A DNA stretch of 41,482 bases from Campylobacterales bacterium (GTDB taxonomy: Bacteria; Campylobacterota; Campylobacteria; Campylobacterales; JALSKU01). The notes beneath the pieces are model-generated. The model was not told the DNA's origin. It did not search any database and worked only from the letters and a program-made list of their open reading frames with translations. Position 1 is the first letter of the stretch. The number at the start of each line of letters is the position of its first letter. Position numbers and translations under genes: made by a program. Positions 33,897 through 41,071 of the stretch are shown piece by piece. The stretch lies in the NCBI GenBank assembly GCA_027023175.1, contig JALVWW010000148.1, positions 1-41,482 on the forward strand, given 5' to 3'.

Positions 33897-34603
33897 TGGA
33901 TATATTACCGGCAATTGATTTAAAAGATGGGAAAGCGGTTAGGCTTTCAAAAGGGGTTATGGATAGTGCAAAAGTGTACAGTAATGAACCTTGGGAAGTG
34001 GCAAAAGAGTTTGAAAAAGCAGGTTCAAAGTGGGTTCACCTGGTAGATTTAAACGGTGCTTTCAAAGGTGAGCCCGCAAATTTGGAGCAGATAAAAAAGA
34101 TAAGAAAAAACTGCAATCTTTTTATAGAAGTAGGCGGTGGCATAAGAGATGAAGACACTATCAAAATGTATATGGATTTGGGAGTTGACAGAGTAATTCT
34201 TGGCTCTATTGCTCTTAAAGATCCAAGTTTTGTAAAAGAGATGGCAAAAAAATATCCCATAGTTGTAGGCATTGATGCAAAAGATGGGATGGTGGCTGTT
34301 GAAGGCTGGGCGGAAGTCAGTAGTATAAAAGCTACAACTTTGGCAAAGGAGTTTGCAAGTGCCGGAGTGGAGGCTATCATTTGTACTGATATCAGTAAAG
34401 ACGGGATGCTCAGCGGTGTCAATGTGAAATTTACAGAAGAGATTGCAAGTGCTAGCAATATACCGACTATAGCAAGTGGTGGAGTTAGAGGGATTGAAGA
34501 TATAATAAAGTGCAAAAATAGCAAGAAGATAGCAGGAGTTATTATAGGAAAAGCATATTATGAGGGCAAAATTAACTTAGAAGAGGCATTTAAAGTAATC
34601 TAA
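33893..34603 (+). CDS. hisA: Phosphoribosylformimino-AICAR-phosphate isomerase HisA
   Basis: HisA (236 aa) is a TIM-barrel Amadori isomerase, the fourth step of histidine synthesis. It contains DILPAIDLKDGKAVRLSKG (first catalytic Asp), WVHLVDLNGAF, EVGGGIRDEDTI (phosphate loop), ICTDISKDGMLSG (second catalytic Asp) and IASGGVRGIEDI. Two ATG codons are available (33893 and 33896). The first overlaps the stop of the R-M gene as ATGA, so hisA translation may now depend on reading through the R-M gene. There is no separate promoter-like spacer. Confidence 0.94.
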   Translation: MMDILPAIDLKDGKAVRLSKGVMDSAKVYSNEPWEVAKEFEKAGSKWVHLVDLNGAFKGEPANLEQIKKIRKNCNLFIEVGGGIRDEDTIKMYMDLGVDRVILGSIALKDPSFVKEMAKKYPIVVGIDAKDGMVAVEGWAEVSSIKATTLAKEFASAGVEAIICTDISKDGMLSGVNVKFTEEIASASNIPTIASGGVRGIEDIIKCKNSKKIAGVIIGKAYYEGKINLEEAFKVI

Positions 34604-34646
34604 AACTAAAATAAGATAAAATTAACAAAATTTTAGTGTACTTAAC

Positions 34647-34652
34647 TATACT
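34647..34652 (+). promoter_or_regulatory. Possible -10 element upstream of cheY
   Basis: TATACT lies 17 nt before the cheY TTG in an AT-rich spacer (34604-34669). It would leave only about 11 nt of leader, just enough for the AAAGGAAAG ribosome-binding site. No -35 is apparent. A promoter here is plausible because the his operon ends 66 nt upstream and cheY heads a conserved set of unrelated genes. Confidence 0.3.
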
Positions 34653-34669
34653 AAACAAAAGGAAAGAAA

Positions 34670-35035
34670 TTGAAACTTTTAGTAGTAGATGACAGTTCAA
34701 CTATGAGAAGAATTATAAAAAATACTCTTGCAAGAATCGGTCACAAAGATGTACTTGAAGCTGAAGACGGAAAAGTTGCATGGCAAGTTATGCAGGAAAA
34801 CCCTGATATTGATATCTTGATAACCGACTGGAATATGCCGGAAATGAACGGACTAGAGTTGGTAAAAAAAGTAAGAGCTGAGAGTAAATATGAAGATATG
34901 CCCATTATCATGGTTACAACTGAAGGTGGAAAAAAAGAAGTTATAACTGCACTAAAAGCCGGTGTAAACAATTACATAGTAAAGCCTTTCACTCCACAAG
35001 TACTAAAAGAGAAGCTCGAAGATGTATTGGGCTAA
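34670..35035 (+). CDS. cheY: Chemotaxis response regulator CheY
   Basis: CheY (121 aa) is a single receiver domain that, when phosphorylated, binds the flagellar switch. The acidic pair is Asp7-Asp8, the phosphoacceptor is Asp53 (ITDWNMPEMNG), the switch Thr is at 83-84 (MVTTEG), and the conserved Lys is 105 in IVKPFTP. There is no output domain. MKLLVVDDSSTMRRIIKNTL is close to the CheY sequence of Campylobacter and Helicobacter. The start is TTG with AAAGGAAAG upstream. prmA follows after 3 nt, the order known in C. jejuni. Confidence 0.93.
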   Translation: MKLLVVDDSSTMRRIIKNTLARIGHKDVLEAEDGKVAWQVMQENPDIDILITDWNMPEMNGLELVKKVRAESKYEDMPIIMVTTEGGKKEVITALKAGVNNYIVKPFTPQVLKEKLEDVLG

Positions 35036-35038
35036 TGC

Positions 35039-35866
35039 ATGCAACAAGAGTATTATGAGCTACAGATAACTACAACTGACAAACAAGAAATATTTAGCAA
35101 TTTCATTTTTGAATTCGGCGTAGAAGCGATAGAGCAAAAAGACAACACTCTTATCGTTCGAAGTGAAGAGCCTCTTGAAGAGATTGAGTGGGGAGTCAAA
35201 GAGTTTGGGAAAAAATTATCAAAAGTTTTAAATGAAGAGATTGAAGTTACAACAAAATTGGATAAAAAAAGAAGTGAAGATTGGATAAAAAAATATAAAA
35301 ATTCGATTACTCCGATACAAGTAGGTGGTTTTTACATACATCCTACCTGGGAAAAAAACAAAGAGGGGTATATAAATATTCTCATTGATCCGGCTCTTAG
35401 TTTTGGCACGGGTCATCACGAGACAACAAGCTCCTGTTTGGAATTACTGAGTAAAACTGTTAAAAAGAGTGATACATTTTTAGATGTTGGATGTGGAAGC
35501 GGCATACTCTCTATAGCGGCCTGTAAACTGGGAGCCGAGGTTGAATTGTGTGACAGTGATGAGCAAAGTGTACAAAGTGCAAAAAATAATTTTCAGTTAA
35601 ACAATTGTTGCTATCATGATATATGGGTCGGTTCGGTAAATATGGCCAAAAAAGAGTATGATACAGTTGTGGCAAATATTGTTGCGGATGTGCTTATAAT
35701 GATAAATAAAGATTTGAAAAAAAGTGTAAAAAAAGCCGGTAATTTGATACTTTCAGGTATTTTAGATAAATATTTAGATAGTGTTTTGGCAAAATTTCAC
35801 GATTTTGAAAAAGTTGAAATCATAGAAAAAAATGAGTGGAGAACTCTACAATTAAAAAAAATATAA
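35039..35866 (+). CDS. prmA: Ribosomal protein L11 methyltransferase
   Basis: PrmA (275 aa) trimethylates ribosomal protein L11 using S-adenosylmethionine. An N-terminal substrate-binding domain is followed by the linker and the class I methyltransferase core: DPALSFGTGHHETTSSCLELL, FLDVGCGSGILSIAACKLGA (SAM motif I), and TVVANIVADVLI (the NI-type motif IV of PrmA). The C-terminal LILSGILDKYLD agrees with the family. It lies between cheY and ftsH, 3 and 10 nt away, so these genes are likely co-transcribed. Confidence 0.93.
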   Translation: MQQEYYELQITTTDKQEIFSNFIFEFGVEAIEQKDNTLIVRSEEPLEEIEWGVKEFGKKLSKVLNEEIEVTTKLDKKRSEDWIKKYKNSITPIQVGGFYIHPTWEKNKEGYINILIDPALSFGTGHHETTSSCLELLSKTVKKSDTFLDVGCGSGILSIAACKLGAEVELCDSDEQSVQSAKNNFQLNNCCYHDIWVGSVNMAKKEYDTVVANIVADVLIMINKDLKKSVKKAGNLILSGILDKYLDSVLAKFHDFEKVEIIEKNEWRTLQLKKI

Positions 35867-35876
35867 GGGTAATATA

Positions 35877-37913
35877 GTGGCAAAAAAAGATAATAAAAAC
35901 AATAAAAACAATAATTTCTTCAGTGACAATCCTCTTTTGGTTTTTGCGATATTTTCTATCGTAATCATATTGATATTTAAGAGCTTTGTCAATCCAAGCA
36001 GCGGTGTTTCAGGGATGCAAGAGGGTGCTTTTGCAACCTCCAAGAGAGTAATAACAAAAAATGTTAACTATTCACAGATAAAAGATTTGATAAAAGCCAA
36101 AGAGGTACAGGAAGTTGCCATAGGCCAAACCATTATCAAAGCTGTTTCTAAAAATGGTGGTGAAAAAGTTATATATATTGCAAAAAAAGTTGGAGACGAT
36201 CCGACATTGATACCTCTTCTTGAAAAAAACAAGATTGCATATACTGCCTTTAATGAAACCAACTGGTTTAGTGAACTTCTTTTTTCCTGGATACTTCCTA
36301 TATTTATCTTTTTCGGTATTTGGATGTTTTTGGCAAATCGTATGCAAAAAAATATCGGTGGTGGAATTTTAGGGATGGGAAGCAGTAAAAAACTTGTAAA
36401 TTCTGAAAAACCCAATACCAAGTTTTCTGATGTCGCAGGGGTTGAGGAGGCAAAAGAGGAGGTTAAGGAGATAGTTGACTTTTTAATGCATCCTGACAGA
36501 TACTTAAGGCTGGGTGCCAAGATACCAAAAGGTGTACTTTTGGTGGGACCTCCGGGTACCGGTAAAACACTTTTGGCAAAAGCGGTTGCCGGTGAAGCGA
36601 ATGTTCCGTTTTTTTCAGTCTCAGGCTCATCTTTTATAGAAATGTTTGTAGGAGTGGGTGCCAGCAGGGTAAGAGATCTTTTTGAGGGAGCAAAAAAAGA
36701 GGCACCTTCTATAGTGTTTATAGATGAGATAGATGCTATCGGTAAAAGTAGAGCCGCAGCGGGAAATCTGGGTGGAAATGATGAAAGAGAACAAACTCTA
36801 AATCAACTCTTGGCTGAGATGGATGGCTTTGATAGCGAAAATGCACCTGTTATCGTTCTTGCTGCTACAAACAGACCGGAAGTACTTGACCCGGCTCTTC
36901 TTAGACCAGGTAGATTTGATAGACAAGTCCTTGTTGACAAGCCCGATTTTAAAGGTAGGGTAGCAATTTTAAAAGTTCATATAAAAGATATAAAATTAGC
37001 CAAAGATATAAATCTTGAAGAGATAGCAAGACTGACTGCCGGACTAGCCGGAGCTGATTTGGCAAATATTATCAATGAGGCGGCACTACTTGCGGGAAGA
37101 AACAACCAAGATGAAGTAAAACAAAAAGATATGATAGAAGCGGTTGAGAGAGCAATTGCCGGACTTGAAAAGAAAAGCAGACGAATAAATTCAAAAGAGA
37201 AAAGAATAGTTGCTTATCATGAGAGTGGACACGCTTTGATAGCCGAGACAACCAAAGGGGCCAAAAAAGTCTCAAAGGTTTCTATCATTCCTAGAGGCTT
37301 AGCGGCTCTTGGATACACTCTTAATACGCCTGAAGAAAATAAATACCTTATGCAAAGACATGAGCTTATAGCCGAAGTTGATACACTTTTGGGAGGTAGG
37401 GCTGCTGAAGAAGTGTTTATTAAAGAGATTTCAACCGGAGCCGGAAACGACTTAGAGAGAGCAACCGACATCATAAAGGCTATGGTCAGTATGTATGGTA
37501 TGAGTGAAGTTGCCGGTCTTATGGTGCTTGAAAAACAGCAAAATAGATTTATTCCGGGTGCTAGCAGTAAAGATTACAGTGAAAAGATGGCTGAACATTT
37601 AGATGAATATGTAAAAACTATGCTTGATGAGAGATATAAAAGAGTTTTGGGAACCTTAAGAGAGTATAGTGAAGCTATCGAAAACATAGTAAAAGAGCTT
37701 TTTGAAAAAGAGACTATAGAGGGAAAGGTTGTTAGGAAAATCATAAAAGATTTTGAAGAGAAAAACGGTATTATTAGAGAGGAGGATGAAAAAAATGATA
37801 TCCAAAAAGCTGAAAATGGCTTAGAAGAAAATGAAGATATCAGCAACGAAGATATTGCAAATGAGGATGAAAATCAAAACAGTGATACCGACAACAGTGA
37901 GTCCAAAGAGTAA
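35877..37913 (+). CDS. ftsH: ATP-dependent zinc metalloprotease FtsH
   Basis: FtsH (678 aa) is the membrane-bound hexameric AAA+ protease for misfolded membrane proteins and regulators such as LpxC in some bacteria. Two membrane helices flank a periplasmic domain (about residues 20-36 and 135-155). Walker A GPPGTGKT is at 224-231, Walker B IVFIDEIDAIG and the second region of homology RPGRFDRQV follow, and the zinc site HESGH is at 448-452. The tail is strongly acidic (Glu, Asp, Asn). The start is GTG at 35877. It precedes a Psd-like protein by 2 nt. Confidence 0.97.
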   Translation: MAKKDNKNNKNNNFFSDNPLLVFAIFSIVIILIFKSFVNPSSGVSGMQEGAFATSKRVITKNVNYSQIKDLIKAKEVQEVAIGQTIIKAVSKNGGEKVIYIAKKVGDDPTLIPLLEKNKIAYTAFNETNWFSELLFSWILPIFIFFGIWMFLANRMQKNIGGGILGMGSSKKLVNSEKPNTKFSDVAGVEEAKEEVKEIVDFLMHPDRYLRLGAKIPKGVLLVGPPGTGKTLLAKAVAGEANVPFFSVSGSSFIEMFVGVGASRVRDLFEGAKKEAPSIVFIDEIDAIGKSRAAAGNLGGNDEREQTLNQLLAEMDGFDSENAPVIVLAATNRPEVLDPALLRPGRFDRQVLVDKPDFKGRVAILKVHIKDIKLAKDINLEEIARLTAGLAGADLANIINEAALLAGRNNQDEVKQKDMIEAVERAIAGLEKKSRRINSKEKRIVAYHESGHALIAETTKGAKKVSKVSIIPRGLAALGYTLNTPEENKYLMQRHELIAEVDTLLGGRAAEEVFIKEISTGAGNDLERATDIIKAMVSMYGMSEVAGLMVLEKQQNRFIPGASSKDYSEKMAEHLDEYVKTMLDERYKRVLGTLREYSEAIENIVKELFEKETIEGKVVRKIIKDFEEKNGIIREEDEKNDIQKAENGLEENEDISNEDIANEDENQNSDTDNSESKE

Positions 37914-37915
37914 AA

Positions 37916-38566
37916 ATGCTATGTAGAAAAACAGAAATTATCGCAAAAGAGGGGTGGGGATATATAGGTTTTTTAACTTTTATATTTTTGATATCTCTGT
38001 TTTTGGATATTCCTTTTCTCTCATTTTTGCTTTTTTGTGCTACAGTTTTTGTAACTTTTATATTTAGAAATCCTGAAAGAATACCCTATGAATTGGACGA
38101 ACTTTCCATATTTGCACCGATTGACGGAAAAGTAACATATATAGGCAAAGTAAATGAAAAAAAATATTTTAAAAAAGAGATGTTGCTTATATCTATAAAA
38201 AGTTCACTTTGCGATGTAACTATGCTTAGAAATCCCTTGGATCTTGATATTGATAAAGTAAATGTGATACACGGGCTTAATATCGATGTAAAAAATGAAA
38301 AAGCAAAGCTTTTAAACGAGAGAGTGGAAATTGTAGCAAATTCGTATAAGGGTAATGTTTTGCTTAGAGTGATACTTGGAAAATGCGGTAGAAAAATATA
38401 TAGATTTTGTGAAAATTTTAAAAAGCTGAGAAAAGGAGACAGATACCTTTTTTTAAATGAAGGCCTCATTGAACTCTATCTTCCCCTTGAGTGCAGAATA
38501 AAAGTAGCCGAAGGTGAAAAGGTAAAAGCCTTGGAGAGTGTTTTGGGATACTTCTTGAGTGAATGA
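37916..38566 (+). CDS. Phosphatidylserine decarboxylase-like protein lacking the pyruvoyl Gly-Ser
   Basis: This 216-aa protein has the architecture of the short (archaeal-type) Psd family. Two adjacent hydrophobic helices (about residues 17-50) come first, then FRNPERIP and IFAPIDGKV (PADGKV-like), and a C-terminal barrel ending ELYLPLECRIKVAEG. Where active enzymes have RFGSRVDVYLP, this one has FLNEGLIELYLP, so the Gly-Ser that self-cleaves to form the pyruvoyl group is missing. The DVHVNR-type motif is also changed (CDVTMLRNP). It is therefore unlikely to decarboxylate phosphatidylserine by the known chemistry. Its place before pssA suggests a phospholipid-related or membrane role. Confidence 0.82.
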   Translation: MLCRKTEIIAKEGWGYIGFLTFIFLISLFLDIPFLSFLLFCATVFVTFIFRNPERIPYELDELSIFAPIDGKVTYIGKVNEKKYFKKEMLLISIKSSLCDVTMLRNPLDLDIDKVNVIHGLNIDVKNEKAKLLNERVEIVANSYKGNVLLRVILGKCGRKIYRFCENFKKLRKGDRYLFLNEGLIELYLPLECRIKVAEGEKVKALESVLGYFLSE

Positions 38567-38580
38567 GGATTTAGGATTTT
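38567..38580 (+). repeat. GGATTTAGGATTTT tract after the psd-like gene
   Basis: This tract begins at the base after the TGA stop, exactly as at prfB and panC. It contains one full GGATTTA unit and part of a second. The rest of the spacer to pssA (38581-38612) is AT-rich without a recognisable site, apart from the pssA Shine-Dalgarno AAAGGA at 38613-38618. Confidence 0.6.
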
Positions 38581-38624
38581 TGGCCTCTAGTTTTTTAGCT
38601 TATGCTTAATCCAAAGGATTTTTT

Positions 38625-39365
38625 GTGCAAAAACATACCAAGTCACACCTTGTATATATAATTCCCAACCTTTTTACCGCTGCCAGTGCTTTTATTGGAG
38701 TGTTGAGTATTATAGCATCTTCTAAAGGTGAGTTTGAAAAAGCTGTATATCTTATACTTTTATCACTTGTATTTGACGGGCTTGACGGTAGAGTAGCAAG
38801 ACTTACAAAGACTACTTCTAAGTTCGGTGCCGAGTTTGACTCACTTGCGGACTTGGTAGCTTTTGGTATGGCACCGGCTATGCTTTTTTATTTTGATATT
38901 GGTATTCATTATGCAAAAGTAGGCTCACTGCTTACGGCACTGTATGTACTTTTTGGAGCTTTGAGACTTGCAAGATTTAATGTAACCAATCCTTCAAACG
39001 AACCTTCTGTTTTTATAGGTGTACCTATACCTACTGCTGCGGTTTTTATAAGTATATGGATACTCTTTTTTGAAAAATACCATTTTTTAAAAGATAAAGC
39101 ATCATTTGCTCTTTTAGTTTTTATAGCTCTTATCTCTATGTTGATGGTCAGCAATATAAGATACCCAAGTTTTAAAAAGATAAACTTACCAAAAACTGAT
39201 ATCAAAAAAGTTCTTATTGTGCTTATCATATTTTTCTCCTTTATATATCTGTATCTTATAGAGTCTTTGGCATTTTTATTTACAGCATATATCTTATACG
39301 GTTTGATAAGAGGATATAAAAATTTTATCAAACGAAAAAAAATTGCAAAAAAAGATAAAATTTAG
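38625..39365 (+). CDS. pssA: CDP-diacylglycerol-serine O-phosphatidyltransferase
   Basis: PssA (246 aa) makes phosphatidylserine from CDP-diacylglycerol and serine in the inner membrane. The CDP-alcohol phosphotransferase motif lies in DGLDGRVARLTKTTSKFGAE followed by FDSLAD, with the metal-binding aspartates in the D-G-x2-A-R-x8-G-x3-D-x3-D spacing. About seven hydrophobic segments follow, with a Lys-rich C-terminus. The start is GTG at 38625, six bases after AAAGGA. A functional psd should exist elsewhere if phosphatidylethanolamine is made, because the linked Psd-like protein lacks its active site. Confidence 0.93.
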   Translation: MQKHTKSHLVYIIPNLFTAASAFIGVLSIIASSKGEFEKAVYLILLSLVFDGLDGRVARLTKTTSKFGAEFDSLADLVAFGMAPAMLFYFDIGIHYAKVGSLLTALYVLFGALRLARFNVTNPSNEPSVFIGVPIPTAAVFISIWILFFEKYHFLKDKASFALLVFIALISMLMVSNIRYPSFKKINLPKTDIKKVLIVLIIFFSFIYLYLIESLAFLFTAYILYGLIRGYKNFIKRKKIAKKDKI

Positions 39366-39371
39366 TATAAT
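39366..39371 (+). promoter_or_regulatory. -10 element of the leuA leader
   Basis: A perfect TATAAT starts at the base after the pssA stop codon (TAG at 39363-39365). A transcript from it would start near 39378, giving an mRNA with the leader peptide's Shine-Dalgarno at 39394-39400 and about 170 nt before leuA. This suggests that leuA has its own regulated promoter. No consensus -35 is evident, as is usual in this group. Confidence 0.6.
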
Positions 39372-39403
39372 TAGCGAGTTTTAAAAATTCAAAAGGAGAG
39401 AAT

Positions 39404-39493
39404 ATGAACGATAGTGTCATAGGTACGGTAAAAGCCATAAAATTTTTACCAAAAATCGAGATAAAAAACTCTCTCCTGCTGCTTCAACTCTAA
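39404..39493 (+). CDS. leuL: Leucine-rich leader peptide upstream of leuA
   Basis: This 29-codon frame has a strong SD (AAAAGGAGAG) and ATG. It ends KNSLLLLQL: four adjacent Leu codons CTC-CTG-CTG-CTT, then Gln and CTC-stop. CTC and CTG are uncommon here, where TTA, TTG and CTT dominate. A run of control codons for the amino acid made by the next gene is the hallmark of an attenuation leader peptide. The SD (39394-39401) is complementary over 8 nt to the start of the Leu run (39470-39477), so folding could couple decoding to initiation. No terminator hairpin with a T-tract follows. The symbol follows the usual name for such leaders; homology is not claimed. Confidence 0.72.
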   Translation: MNDSVIGTVKAIKFLPKIEIKNSLLLLQL

Positions 39494-39535
39494 TACTTCA
39501 ATACATTACAAATTTAAACAAACAATAAACCATAT
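39494..39535 (+). promoter_or_regulatory. C-rich, G-free tract between leader peptide and leuA (possible Rho-entry region)
   Basis: From the leader stop to just before the leuA Shine-Dalgarno (AAGGA) this stretch has no G, regular C residues (ACTTC, ATACATTAC, AACAAAC, AAACC) and no visible secondary structure. That composition suits loading of Rho on RNA left free of ribosomes, and might replace the absent intrinsic terminator. This is a composition-based inference. Confidence 0.35.
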
Positions 39536-39547
39536 AAGGAATAAATT

Positions 39548-41065
39548 ATGAATACAAAAACTATAAAAATATTTGATACAACTTTAAGAGACGGAGAGCA
39601 AAGCCCGGGAGCTTCCATGAATACCGAAGAAAAAATCCAGATAGCTCTTCAGCTTCAAAAATTGGGAGTAGATATCATCGAAGCCGGTTTTGCGGCTGCA
39701 AGTAGCGGAGACAGTGATGCCATAAGACGCATAAGTGAGCAAGTAGAAAAAAGTACAGTTTGTTCGCTTGCAAGAGCATTGCCTAAAGATATAGAAGCTG
39801 CAGCTCATGCCATTGAGCCGGCATGTTATAAAAGAATACATACTTTCATAGCTACAAGCCCCATACATATGGAGTATAAGCTTAAGATGACTCCGGAACT
39901 TGTTATAAAAAAAGCTGTTGAAGCAGTAGAGTATGCCAAAACTTTTGTAGATGATGTGGAGTTTAGCTGCGAGGATGCAGGAAGAAGTGATATAGGCTTT
40001 TTAAAAGAGATACTTGATGCGGTTATAAAAGCGGGTGCCGGCACTCTAAATATTCCCGATACCGTTGGATATAGAATGCCAAACGAGATGGGAGCTATGA
40101 TAAAAGAGTTGTATGATTTTGTAGGAGATAAAGCTATCCTTTCAGTGCATTGTCATAATGATTTAGGACTTGCTCTTGCAAACTCTATAGCTTCCATAGA
40201 AAATGGAGCTAGACAGGTGGAGTGTACTATAAACGGACTTGGCGAGAGAGCAGGAAATGCCGCTCTTGAAGAGATAGTAATGGTTTTAAAAACTAGAAAA
40301 GATATTTTTGGAGAGTATAAAACAAATATAAATACAAAAGAGATATATCCTACAAGCAGACTTGTGGCAAATATCACGGGTATCATTCCTCAGCCAAATA
40401 AAGCAATAGTAGGCAAAAATGCTTTTGCACATGAAAGCGGTATTCATCAAGACGGAGTTTTAAAACATAAAGAGACTTATGAGATAATGAAATCAGAGGA
40501 TATAGGGCTTAATCATAACTCCATTATACTTGGTAAACATTCAGGCAGACACGCTTTTAAACAAAGAGTTAAAGATCTTGGATACAGTATAAGCGATGAA
40601 GAGTTGGATGAAGCATTTATCAAGTTTAAAGATTTGGCGGATAAGAAAAAAGAGATATTTGATGATGATATAAGAGCTATAGTAACAAGCGAAATAACCA
40701 AAATAGAAGAGATATACAAGCTTATAGGAATGCAGCTAAGTGACTGTAGCGGAGGAGTACCGACTGCCGCTATATCTATCAAGCATAATGATACTATTAT
40801 AAAAGATGCGGCTATCGGAGACGGCACTATAGATGCACTCTTTAAAACAGTTGATAGGATTAGCGGAATAAGCGGAGAATTGGTGGACTATAAAGTTGAT
40901 GCCGTTTCAAAAGGAAAAGATGCACTTGCAAGAGTTGTTGTAAAAGTTAGATTTGAAGATAGTAAAATGCCTGTAATGGGGCATGGGCTAAGCCTTGATA
41001 CGATGGAGGCTAGCACTAAAGCTTATGTGGGAGCATTAAATAGTTATCTATCTATGAAAAAGTAG
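39548..41065 (+). CDS. leuA: 2-isopropylmalate synthase
   Basis: LeuA (505 aa) condenses acetyl-CoA with 2-oxoisovalerate, the committed step of leucine synthesis. The catalytic TIM barrel opens with IFDTTLRDGEQSPGASM (metal and catalytic Arg/Asp). It has the HCHNDLGLA metal site and NGLGERAGNAALEE. After a linker (HESGIHQDGVLKH, then GKHSGRHAFKQRV) comes the C-terminal leucine-binding regulatory domain (about 390-505, DCSGGVPTAAISI onward). It is therefore probably feedback-inhibited by leucine and, from the leader peptide, attenuated as well. Length is normal. Its stop is six bases from the convergent downstream gene. Confidence 0.96.
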   Translation: MNTKTIKIFDTTLRDGEQSPGASMNTEEKIQIALQLQKLGVDIIEAGFAAASSGDSDAIRRISEQVEKSTVCSLARALPKDIEAAAHAIEPACYKRIHTFIATSPIHMEYKLKMTPELVIKKAVEAVEYAKTFVDDVEFSCEDAGRSDIGFLKEILDAVIKAGAGTLNIPDTVGYRMPNEMGAMIKELYDFVGDKAILSVHCHNDLGLALANSIASIENGARQVECTINGLGERAGNAALEEIVMVLKTRKDIFGEYKTNINTKEIYPTSRLVANITGIIPQPNKAIVGKNAFAHESGIHQDGVLKHKETYEIMKSEDIGLNHNSIILGKHSGRHAFKQRVKDLGYSISDEELDEAFIKFKDLADKKKEIFDDDIRAIVTSEITKIEEIYKLIGMQLSDCSGGVPTAAISIKHNDTIIKDAAIGDGTIDALFKTVDRISGISGELVDYKVDAVSKGKDALARVVVKVRFEDSKMPVMGHGLSLDTMEASTKAYVGALNSYLSMKK

Positions 41066-41071
41066 TAATTT

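Noticed and set aside
34036..34524. Long minus-strand open frame inside hisA (162 codons)
   Set aside because: It is fully antisense to a clear hisA; low-complexity Ser/Leu/Ile composition is typical of a shadow frame.
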